From NCBI RefSeq assembly GCF_004339525.1, contig NZ_SMGE01000001.1, forward strand, positions 2,232,001-2,296,000: a DNA stretch of 64,000 nucleotides, given 5' to 3'. Numbering within the stretch: position 1 is the first letter of the stretch; each line of letters begins with the position of its first letter. Below, in pieces: positions 9,204 through 15,885 of this stretch. The notes below the pieces were generated by a model. The model was not told the DNA's origin and ran no database searches. It saw only the letters and a program-made list of their open reading frames with translations. A program made the translations under genes and the position numbers. Source of the DNA: Flavobacterium sp. 90. GTDB lineage: Bacteria > Bacteroidota > Bacteroidia > Flavobacteriales > Flavobacteriaceae.

Positions 9204-9635
9204 CTACGAACAAGCGATTTTATCCACTCTGTTTTGGTGTCTTCCACCTTCAAAAGCAGTTGTTAAAAACGTTTCAACAATTTCTACAGCTTGATGGATA
9301 GATGTAAAACGCGCCGGAATACTCACAATATTTGCATCATTGTGTAAGCGTGTTAAATACGCAATTTCTTTAGTCCAACATAGACCAGCTCTCACTTTAG
9401 GGTGTTTATTAACAGTCATTGCAATTCCGTTTCCGCTTCCGCAGATAACGATTCCAAAATCTGCTTTACCTTCAGATACATCATTTGCAACAGGATGTCC
9501 AAAATCTGGATAATCTACAGAAGCATCTGTATCTGTACCATAATTAGTTACTTCATATCCTTTTGCTTTAAGCATTTCAACAATTGCTTTTTTATATTCT
9601 GGTCCTGCGTGGTCATTTCCTATCGAAATTTTCAT
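9204..9635 (-). CDS. rpiB: Ribose 5-phosphate isomerase B
   Basis: The 143-aa protein matches the usual RpiB length. It carries NDHAG at residues 7-11, CGSGNG at 65-70 with the proposed catalytic Cys65, and HND at 98-100 in the phosphate and ring-opening site. It interconverts ribose 5-phosphate and ribulose 5-phosphate in the pentose phosphate pathway. It is cytosolic and monocistronic, with a palindromic repeat element just upstream of its start. Confidence 0.95.
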   Translation of the reverse strand: MKISIGNDHAGPEYKKAIVEMLKAKGYEVTNYGTDTDASVDYPDFGHPVANDVSEGKADFGIVICGSGNGIAMTVNKHPKVRAGLCWTKEIAYLTRLHNDANIVSIPARFTSIHQAVEIVETFLTTAFEGGRHQNRVDKIACS

Positions 9636-9688
9636 TTTTTCTATACTATTAAGTTGTGTATTACAAATTTACTCATTTAATAAATGTT

Positions 9689-9795
9689 TGCCACGAATTT
9701 CACTAATTTTCACTAATTTCTTTTTCATCGTTAGTTTTAAATCCTGCGCAAAACACAATAATTAAAATTGGTGTACATGCGTGAAATTCGTGGCA
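9689..9795. repeat. Palindromic intergenic element, TGCCACGAATT family, copy 1
   Basis: TGCCACGAATTTCAC (9689-9703) and its exact reverse complement (9781-9795) flank a 77-bp spacer that also holds a direct repeat of TTTCACTAA. Related inverted pairs sit at 42197-42257 and, more diverged, at 47617-47686. All are between genes. Confidence 0.75.
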
Positions 9796-10426
9796 GAAAA
9801 ACATAATATTACAACTATCTTACTGTCAAAAACTTAACACTTATCAACATTATTAACAACTCTATAAGTATCTCATAATCAATAAATAATAATCAATATT
9901 TTTGTTAAAATTTTATAATGTTAATACCAAAAGCTAATTCGTTGATATTCAATTAACTTTAAGTTAACATTATTTGTTAATAAGTTGAGATAGAAAATTA
10001 GAAGTTTTTTTTGGTTGTGTCGAAAAAAAACCTAATCCAAAACCGGAATGAAATAACCTAATAAAGTTTGATGAATTTTTGGAAAAGTTATCAATATCAA
10101 AAATGCTATTTTCAACAAATATCAACATGTGAACTTATCTACAAAATGAATTACTTTTTGGTTGTTAACCGTTGTTAATTAAAATACAAAAAGTCTTAGA
10201 AATTAATCGTTTAACAAAATATAAGTATGTTGATAACTCAAGATAACTAAGAGAAACTTCATTTCAATACTTTTAAAAATAAATTTACTGCACATATTAA
10301 CAAGCTATAATAACAAACAAAAATTAATTTAATTTAAATTTTTCTTTTTGTTGTATTTAATATATGTTGACAACTTTGAAAATTTAAAAAGAAAAAAAAA
10401 TCTTGAAATTGAAAAATTAGATGAGT
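9796..10426. other. AT-rich gap with DnaA-box-like nonamers; possible replication origin
   Basis: No gene is visible. Box-like nonamers include TTATCAACA at 9841-9849, TGTTAATAA at about 9974, TTATCTACA at about 10135 (one mismatch to TTATCCACA), TGTTGATAA at about 10208 (reverse of TTATCAACA) and TGTTGACAA at about 10365. The region is extremely AT-rich. Genes to the left are mainly on the minus strand and genes to the right mainly on the plus strand. A parS cluster lies 18 kb away. The origin assignment is inference. Confidence 0.35.
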
Positions 10427-10660
10427 TTAAACAATTTTAAGTGGGTTATTAAGATTGTCAAGAATTTGCTGAACTTCTTCGAAATCGTTTGGATGAACTT
10501 TGAGTTTAATTCCGCCAAGTGCAGCGGAGTACATTGGAGCCACAGAAAGGGTGATTTCGTTTTCGAAAAAATACGGAATTTCTTCTTGTTCTAGTAAGTG
10601 TTTGAGAACTACGGTTTCGTGCTGATAATTGAATACTGCAATGGTTTTGAAGCTTTCCAT
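10427..10660 (-). CDS. DUF2007-type putative signal-transducing protein
   Basis: The 77-aa cytosolic protein has the DUF2007 (PII-like fold) pattern. It opens with FKTIAVFNYQHETVVLKHLLEQEEIPYFF, shown here only in part as motif TIAVFNYQHE then LLEQEEIPYF. A central VAPMYSAALGGIKLKV strand follows, and it ends in a helix with FEEVQQIL. The family is small and its role is unknown. It is divergent from rnr with a 198-bp gap. Confidence 0.75.
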   Translation of the reverse strand: MESFKTIAVFNYQHETVVLKHLLEQEEIPYFFENEITLSVAPMYSAALGGIKLKVHPNDFEEVQQILDNLNNPLKIV

Positions 10661-10858
10661 AATGCGTCTTTTTGTAAAGATACGAAATGAGTATAACTAA
10701 AGATTTTTCGTTATCAGTAATTTTAAATAAGCGAATTACAAATGACCTTTGAAAATCAATAAGTCCCTCCTTTTGAAAGTTATATTTTTAATAATTTATT
10801 TGTTAAAATCTATAATCTGATATCTTATTTGTAATTTTAACTTTTTAAGAAAAGATAT

Positions 10859-13039
10859 ATGAGTAAGAAAATTAGAAAGCCGATAAAAAATGAGAAAGAT
10901 TTCTCAAGCAAAATAATAAAAATTTTATCGCAAAGCCCAAATAAAGCATTCAATTACAAACAAATAGGAGCAAAGTTAGAATTAGATGATACAAAAAGCA
11001 GAAATCAGATCATAAAAGATTTAAAGATTCTGGCTGCTTCCAAAAAAATTATAGAAACTGAACCTGGTAAATATTTAGTAAAAGCCGAAAGTCAGGATTA
11101 TTACGAAGGAACAATTGATATGACGAGCAGAAAAACGGCATATTTTATTTGTCCGGATTTTAGTGAAGATGTTTTTATTCCAACCAATAATTTGAATCGT
11201 GCGTTAGACAAAGACAAAGTAAAAGTTTATGTTTATAACCGTAGAAAAGGTAAAAGACCTGAAGGTGAAGTTGTTGAAGTTGTAGAAAGAAATAAAACAG
11301 AATTTGTGGGAGTTATAGATATTCAGGCAAATTTTGCTTTTGTATCTACTGCAAATCCTAAAATGTATACCGATATTTTTATTCCTAAAGATAAAATTGG
11401 TGAAGCAGAAAATGGTGACGTTGTTTTAGTTACCATTGAAGATTGGCCAAAAAGAGCTGATAGTCCGTTTGGATCTGTAATCAAAGTTTTAGGAAAACCA
11501 GGAGAACACAATACTGAAATTCATGCAATTCTGGCTGAATATGGTTTACCATCAGATTTTCCGGTAGAAGTAGAGGTTTATGCACAAAAAATAGATACTT
11601 CGATTCAGGAATCTGAGATTGCAAAACGTCGTGATATGCGTGATACACTTACGTTTACGATCGATCCAAAAGATGCAAAAGATTTTGATGATGCCTTGTC
11701 TTTCAAAAAGTTAGAAAACGGAAATTACGAAATTGGTATTCACATTGCCGATGTTTCCTATTATCTTGAAGAAGGAACAATCCTTGATGATGAAGCTTAT
11801 CAACGTGCAACTTCGGTTTATTTAGTCGATAGAGTAGTGCCAATGCTTCCGGAAGTTTTATCAAATTTTGCATGTTCGCTTCGTCCAAATGAAGAGAAAT
11901 ATACATTCTCAGCCATTTTTGAAGTTTCAGAAAATGCACAAGTTATTAACCAATGGTTTGGTAGAACGGTAATTTATTCAGATCAGCGTTTTGCATACGA
12001 AGAAGCGCAATATATTATTGAAACAAAAGATAGTACGATTCCTGTTGATATTTCAATTACCGGAGAATCTTATACCGTTTCTGATGAAATTACAAATGCT
12101 ACTTTAAAATTAGATGAATTAGCTAAGATTCTAAGAAAGAAAAGAATGGCAAATGGGGCTATTTCTTTTGATAAAGTAGAAGTTAAATTCAACTTGGATG
12201 CAGAAGGTGAACCAGAAGGTGTTTACTTTAAAGTTTCTAAAGATGCCAATCATCTGATTGAAGAATTCATGCTTTTGGCTAATAGAAAAGTGGCTGAATA
12301 CATTGGAAAACAAAAGAAAACATTTGTTTACAGGATTCACGATGAACCAAATGAAGATAAATTAATTGCGATGCAAACCGTAATTGCTAAGTTTGGTTAT
12401 AAAATAGATTTCCGTAACAAAGGCGATATTTCTAAGTCTTTGAATGCATTGATGGAAGAAGTAAACGGTAAAAAAGAGCAAAACTTAATTGATACTCTTG
12501 CAATTAGAAGTATGAGTAAAGCCAAATATTCGACAGAAAATATTGGTCATTACGGATTAGCTTTTGATTACTATAGCCATTTTACTTCGCCAATTCGTCG
12601 TTACCCAGACGTAATGGTACACCGTTTGCTGCAATATTATTTAGATAATGGCGCTTCTGTAGATGAAGAAGTTTACGAAACAAAGTGTTTACATTGTTCG
12701 AATATGGAAAGTTTAGCAACAAATGCTGAACGTGATAGTATTAAATACATGCAGGTTAAATACATGCAGGATCATCAGGACGAAGAATTCCTTGGTGTTA
12801 TTTCCGGTGTTACTGAATGGGGAATTTATGTTGAAATTGTTTCTAACAAATGCGAAGGAATGGTAAGAATCAGAGAAATAAAAGATGATTATTACACCTT
12901 CGATGAAAAGCAATATGCTTTGGTTGGAGCAACTTCAAATAGTGTATTACAATTAGGAGATGAAATTTATGTAAAAGTAAAAAATGCTGATTTAGTGAAG
13001 AAACAACTGGATTTTCATTTTTTGCGAAGAGCAGAATAA
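10859..13039 (+). CDS. rnr: Ribonuclease R
   Basis: The 726-aa protein begins with a Lys-rich segment and a winged-helix region (residues about 15-70). Cold-shock-like OB domains follow (about 75-230). The RNB catalytic domain opens with IDPKDAKDFDDALS at about 267-280, whose clustered aspartates bind magnesium. A C-terminal S1 domain starts near residue 641 (GVISGVTEWGIYVEI). RNase R is a processive 3'-5' exoribonuclease that degrades structured RNA. The GIN-domain gene follows after 24 bp, and then the LysE gene, so this looks like a three-gene transcription unit ending at the terminator at 14452. Confidence 0.95.
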   Translation: MSKKIRKPIKNEKDFSSKIIKILSQSPNKAFNYKQIGAKLELDDTKSRNQIIKDLKILAASKKIIETEPGKYLVKAESQDYYEGTIDMTSRKTAYFICPDFSEDVFIPTNNLNRALDKDKVKVYVYNRRKGKRPEGEVVEVVERNKTEFVGVIDIQANFAFVSTANPKMYTDIFIPKDKIGEAENGDVVLVTIEDWPKRADSPFGSVIKVLGKPGEHNTEIHAILAEYGLPSDFPVEVEVYAQKIDTSIQESEIAKRRDMRDTLTFTIDPKDAKDFDDALSFKKLENGNYEIGIHIADVSYYLEEGTILDDEAYQRATSVYLVDRVVPMLPEVLSNFACSLRPNEEKYTFSAIFEVSENAQVINQWFGRTVIYSDQRFAYEEAQYIIETKDSTIPVDISITGESYTVSDEITNATLKLDELAKILRKKRMANGAISFDKVEVKFNLDAEGEPEGVYFKVSKDANHLIEEFMLLANRKVAEYIGKQKKTFVYRIHDEPNEDKLIAMQTVIAKFGYKIDFRNKGDISKSLNALMEEVNGKKEQNLIDTLAIRSMSKAKYSTENIGHYGLAFDYYSHFTSPIRRYPDVMVHRLLQYYLDNGASVDEEVYETKCLHCSNMESLATNAERDSIKYMQVKYMQDHQDEEFLGVISGVTEWGIYVEIVSNKCEGMVRIREIKDDYYTFDEKQYALVGATSNSVLQLGDEIYVKVKNADLVKKQLDFHFLRRAE

Positions 13040-13063
13040 AGGTTTAATTTTAAAAATAAAAGT

Positions 13064-13732
13064 ATGAAAAAGTTATTGATAGGAGCTGCAATTTTATTTC
13101 TTCAGATGTCTTTTGGTCAGGTTACCAAAGATGTAGGTGATTTTGACACCGTTAAAGTATTCGATAAATTAAGTGTAAAATTAGTTCAGTCTTCAGAAAA
13201 TAAAGTAGTTATAAAAGGAGCACGTGAATCAGAAGTTGAAGTTGTTAACAAAAAAGGTATATTGAAATTAAGAATGCCTTTTCCAAAATTATTATCTGGA
13301 AATGATTTAGATATAACGCTTTATTATAAACATTTAGAACTTATAGATGTTAACGAAGGCGCTAATGTAACAAGCACAGAAGCTATTAAAGCTACATCAT
13401 TCAAAGTAAGTGCTCAGGAAGGTGCTACAATTGATGTTAATTTAGATGTTGATAAGTTAAAAGTAAGTTCAGTATCAGGAGGTTCTATAACTTTGTCTGG
13501 TAAAGCAGCAAATCAGGATGCAAGTCTTGGTGCAGGTGGATATTTACTAGCTAGTAAATTGAGTACTTCTCAAACTACTGTAAGCGTTTCTGCGGGAGGA
13601 AAAGCAGATGTGAATGCTTCTACCCTTGTCGATGCAAAAGTGAGCGCAGGAGGCTCTATTTACATTTATGGGAAACCGAAACAAATTAATCAGAAAACAG
13701 TTTTTGGAGGTAAAATCGAAGAAGTAAAATAA
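13064..13732 (+). CDS. Secreted GIN-domain (DUF2807) protein
   Basis: The 222-aa protein has a signal peptide (residues 1-19, ending MSFGQ). The rest is a head GIN domain, a repetitive beta-helix of short strands with alternating Val/Lys and Gly/Ser (for example AGGYLLASKLSTSQ and SAGGKADVNAS). Such domains are common in Bacteroidota envelope proteins. No enzyme residues are known, and a structural or adhesive role is usually assumed. It lies 24 bp after rnr and 14 bp before the LysE gene. Confidence 0.85.
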   Translation: MKKLLIGAAILFLQMSFGQVTKDVGDFDTVKVFDKLSVKLVQSSENKVVIKGARESEVEVVNKKGILKLRMPFPKLLSGNDLDITLYYKHLELIDVNEGANVTSTEAIKATSFKVSAQEGATIDVNLDVDKLKVSSVSGGSITLSGKAANQDASLGAGGYLLASKLSTSQTTVSVSAGGKADVNASTLVDAKVSAGGSIYIYGKPKQINQKTVFGGKIEEVK

Positions 13733-13746
13733 CAAATTGTATTTGA

Positions 13747-14424
13747 ATGATAAATGATATTTTGGCTGGACTGCCATGGGGACTTTTTTTAAGTTTTATG
13801 GTAGGTCCGGTATTTTTTATATTACTTGAAACCAGTATTACAAAAGGATTCAGAGCTGCAATAGTCTTTGATCTTGGAGTAGTATTAGGTGATATTTTTT
13901 TTATAGCAATCGCTTATTTAGGAAGTTACAGACTTATTCAGAGTTTAAAAGACAAACCGGCACTTTTTATTTTTGGTGGAATTATCATGTTGGCTTACGG
14001 TTTAATTTCTTTCATAAGATTAAAGAATGAAGAAAAAATAGACGACGAAGCAATTGATCGTGATATTATCAAAAGAAACTATGGAAGTTTGTTTGTAAAA
14101 GGTTTTTTATTGAACGTTATCAACATTGGTGTTCTTGGTTTCTGGTTGGCAGTTATCATTTCTGTAGGACCAAAATTAGAGATGCAAAACTCAAGAATGT
14201 TTACTTTTTTTACTTCTGTAATTATCACTTATTTATTAGTTGATTGTTTTAAAATTCTATTAGCCAAACAATTAAAATCTAAAATGACACCATCAAACAT
14301 TCTTAAAATCAAAAAAGGAATTAGTATTGTTCTAATGGTTTTTGGATTTGTTTTAATGATTCAGGGCTGGTTTCCAAAAGAAAAAGAAATGGTTAAAAAC
14401 GCTTTTGAGAAGATAGAGAAGTAG
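13747..14424 (+). CDS. LysE-family amino-acid exporter
   Basis: The 225-aa integral membrane protein has about six hydrophobic helices. Its N-terminal motif GLPWGLFLSFMVGPVFFILL resembles the GxxxGPxxxxxxxxs signature of LysE/RhtB exporters. The family exports lysine, homoserine, threonine and similar small metabolites; the substrate here is unknown. It is the last gene of the rnr transcription unit, 14 bp after the GIN gene, and ends 27 bp before a terminator. Confidence 0.85.
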   Translation: MINDILAGLPWGLFLSFMVGPVFFILLETSITKGFRAAIVFDLGVVLGDIFFIAIAYLGSYRLIQSLKDKPALFIFGGIIMLAYGLISFIRLKNEEKIDDEAIDRDIIKRNYGSLFVKGFLLNVINIGVLGFWLAVIISVGPKLEMQNSRMFTFFTSVIITYLLVDCFKILLAKQLKSKMTPSNILKIKKGISIVLMVFGFVLMIQGWFPKEKEMVKNAFEKIEK

Positions 14425-14451
14425 TTGTTGATAACTCAAATAAATAAAATT

Positions 14452-14474
14452 AAACCTCTGAATTTCAGAGGTTT
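14452..14474 (+). terminator. Terminator of the rnr-GIN-LysE unit
   Basis: An 11-bp stem pairs 14452-14462 with 14464-14474 (AAACCTCTGAA arms) around a very short loop and is followed by a run of Ts. Confidence 0.8.
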
Positions 14475-14501
14475 TTTTATGTTTATAAGTCTCAGTAGTC
14501 T

Positions 14502-14581
14502 TTGCGAGGAACGAAGCAATCTCATTAAGTGTATCAAGAATTTATAAACTCATGCTAGTGTGATTGCTTCGTTCCTCGCAA
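14502..14581. repeat. Inverted-repeat element with 20-bp perfect arms
   Basis: TTGCGAGGAACGAAGCAATC (14502-14521) is the exact reverse complement of 14562-14581, with a 40-bp AT-rich spacer. A shorter fragment with a shared CGAGGAACG core lies near 31440. It looks like a REP- or MITE-type intergenic element. Confidence 0.75.
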
Positions 14582-14610
14582 GGACAAAAATTGGGAAAAA
14601 TTAAGCACAA

Positions 14611-14666
14611 AAAAAAGAGATACAGAAATGTGTCTCTTTTAGAAGTATCATCTGGATTCGAACGTA
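14611..14666 (-). pseudogene. Remnant of a deleted tRNA gene: 3' end plus terminator
   Basis: On the minus strand, 14644-14666 resembles the T-arm and 3' acceptor of tRNA-Cys (GGATTCGAAC matches the functional gene at 14747-14756 on the plus reading). It is followed by a 12-bp hairpin (14613-14624 with 14629-14640) and a T-run. The functional tRNA-Cys has the same order of T-arm, acceptor and hairpin 70-100 bp away. The 5' half of the tRNA is missing. Confidence 0.5.
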
Positions 14667-14700
14667 ATCTTTATCTAATTTTTTCTAAAAATTAAACATA

Positions 14701-14732
14701 AAAAAAACCTTCAAATTGCTTTGAAGGTTTTT
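14701..14732 (-). terminator. Terminator of tRNA-Cys
   Basis: Directly after the tRNA on the minus strand is an AAAAACCTTCAAA/TTTGAAGGTTTTT stem with a short loop and a T-run. Confidence 0.8.
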
Positions 14733-14733
14733 G

Positions 14734-14804
14734 AGGCATCGTCCGGATTCGAACCGGAGTAGGAGCTTTTGCAGAGCCCAGCCTAGCCGCTCGGCCACGA
14801 CGCC
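14734..14804 (-). tRNA. tRNA-Cys (GCA)
   Basis: The 71-nt cloverleaf reads 5'-GGCGTCG acceptor pairing with CGATGCC (one G-U), a D-arm GCCGAGCGGCTAGGC, an anticodon stem GGGCT/AGCTC around the loop CTGCAAA with anticodon GCA, and a T-arm TCCGG-TTCGAAT-CCGGA. The discriminator is U, as in cysteine tRNAs. CCA is not encoded. It lies downstream of folB on the same strand, 94 bp after its stop. Confidence 0.96.
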
Positions 14805-14898
14805 ATTACTTGAACGGATGGCAAAAGTAACTAAAATCTTTAAATTTCAAAACTTTAAAATGAAGTATTTTAAAAATTTTGCTTTTTATTTTAAAGAA

Positions 14899-15258
14899 TT
14901 ACTTTCTAATTTCCGTCATTTTTATAGTAACTGTTTCAACATCACCACCAATAGGAGGATTTATTTTAGAAACCCATACTGTTGTTTTTTCTACAGTTTT
15001 TATTTCTGCAAGTACACGATTATTGATTCTTTTAGCAACATGTTCTAATAAATGGGAACGAATTGCCATTTCTTCAGTAACAATTTTATTCAAATGTACA
15101 TAATCAACAGTGTCTAATAAGTGATCACTTTCTGCTGATTTCTCTAAACTAGCTTTAATTTTTAGATCAACAGTATAGTCAGATCCTATTTTTCCTTCTT
15201 CAATCATGCATCCGTGGTAGGAAAAAGTACGAATGTTTTTTAATTTTATAACTCCCAT
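14899..15258 (-). CDS. folB: Dihydroneopterin aldolase
   Basis: The 119-aa protein has the FolB pattern: an N-terminal strand IKLKNIRTFSYHGCMIEE, where YHG is followed by the conserved Glu region, a central LDTVDYVHLNKIV that contains the pterin-site DY, and a C-terminal strand with NPPIGGDVETVTI. It converts dihydroneopterin to 6-hydroxymethyl-dihydropterin in folate synthesis. It begins only 2 bp after the toxin gene of a toxin-antitoxin pair, so it probably shares their transcript, an unusual arrangement. Confidence 0.92.
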   Translation of the reverse strand: MGVIKLKNIRTFSYHGCMIEEGKIGSDYTVDLKIKASLEKSAESDHLLDTVDYVHLNKIVTEEMAIRSHLLEHVAKRINNRVLAEIKTVEKTTVWVSKINPPIGGDVETVTIKMTEIRK

Positions 15259-15260
15259 TT

Positions 15261-15557
15261 TTATAATTTTATTCTTGTAATGTTTGGATCTTGGTGATTG
15301 GATGTAACAGCTTGTACGGAAACTATTTTTTTATTTTCATCAACTGTAAAGTGGATTGTGTATGGAAATTTTTTTAAAGGTAAAGTGCGTATTATATTAT
15401 ATTTTTCTTCGAAAAAAGGAAATTTTTTTAGAGTTTCTACGTAATCTTGATATTCATTTACAAATTTTGTTCCTAATCCATTCGAAAGAGATTCATAATA
15501 ATCAGCAGTTTCATCTACTTCTAAATCAGCACGTACCAAAATAATTATTTGATACAT
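15261..15557 (-). CDS. ParE/RelE-family toxin-like protein
   Basis: The 98-aa protein fits the ParE/RelE fold: an N-terminal strand, two helices containing DETADYYESLSNGLGTKFVNEY, a strand with RTLPLKKFPYTIHFTVDENKK, and a final VSVQAVTSNHQDP strand and loop. These toxins inhibit gyrase (ParE) or cleave ribosome-bound mRNA (RelE), and sequence alone does not decide which. The ATG overlaps the last base of the antitoxin stop (TAATG), so the two are translationally coupled. folB follows after 2 bp. Confidence 0.85.
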   Translation of the reverse strand: MYQIIILVRADLEVDETADYYESLSNGLGTKFVNEYQDYVETLKKFPFFEEKYNIIRTLPLKKFPYTIHFTVDENKKIVSVQAVTSNHQDPNITRIKL

Positions 15558-15775
15558 TATTTATTCCATTTAGCATTAAGTTTCTTTTTCGATTCTTCCC
15601 AGCTAATGTAATCCTCTGGTTTAGCATTTTTTATACGATCCAAAACCATTTCTTGTTGCCATAACGGAACTTCATTCGCTACGTTTTCGTCAATAGAAAC
15701 ATCAGGAATATGTTTGAAAAAGTTGATAAAAGTTTCGTAAAAATCGTCTGGAATTGTAACAGTTAATTGTCTCAT
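15557..15775 (-). CDS. Antitoxin of the ParE/RelE-like pair
   Basis: The 72-aa protein begins MRQLTVTIPDDFYETFINFF, a short strand and helix, followed by an acidic linker and a C-terminal helical segment rich in Lys, Glu and Trp (WEESKKKLNAKW) of the kind that wraps the toxin. It is the first gene, with the toxin overlapping by 1 base. The family is a small Bacteroidota antitoxin. DNA-binding autoregulation is likely but not shown. Confidence 0.75.
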   Translation of the reverse strand: MRQLTVTIPDDFYETFINFFKHIPDVSIDENVANEVPLWQQEMVLDRIKNAKPEDYISWEESKKKLNAKWNK

Positions 15776-15858
15776 AACCTTGAATATTTATGTAAAAATA
15801 GTGATTAATTTAATTTAAAGTCTCTTAACCCTAATCCTCGATCTATCATCTATTTTTT

Positions 15859-15866
15859 TATCTTTG
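15859..15866 (+). promoter_or_regulatory. Candidate -7 box of glnS
   Basis: TATCTTTG matches TAnnTTTG 19 bp upstream of the glnS ATG. No clear -33 TTG is seen at the expected distance. Confidence 0.4.
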
Positions 15867-15885
15867 CTAAAATTACTATAAAATA

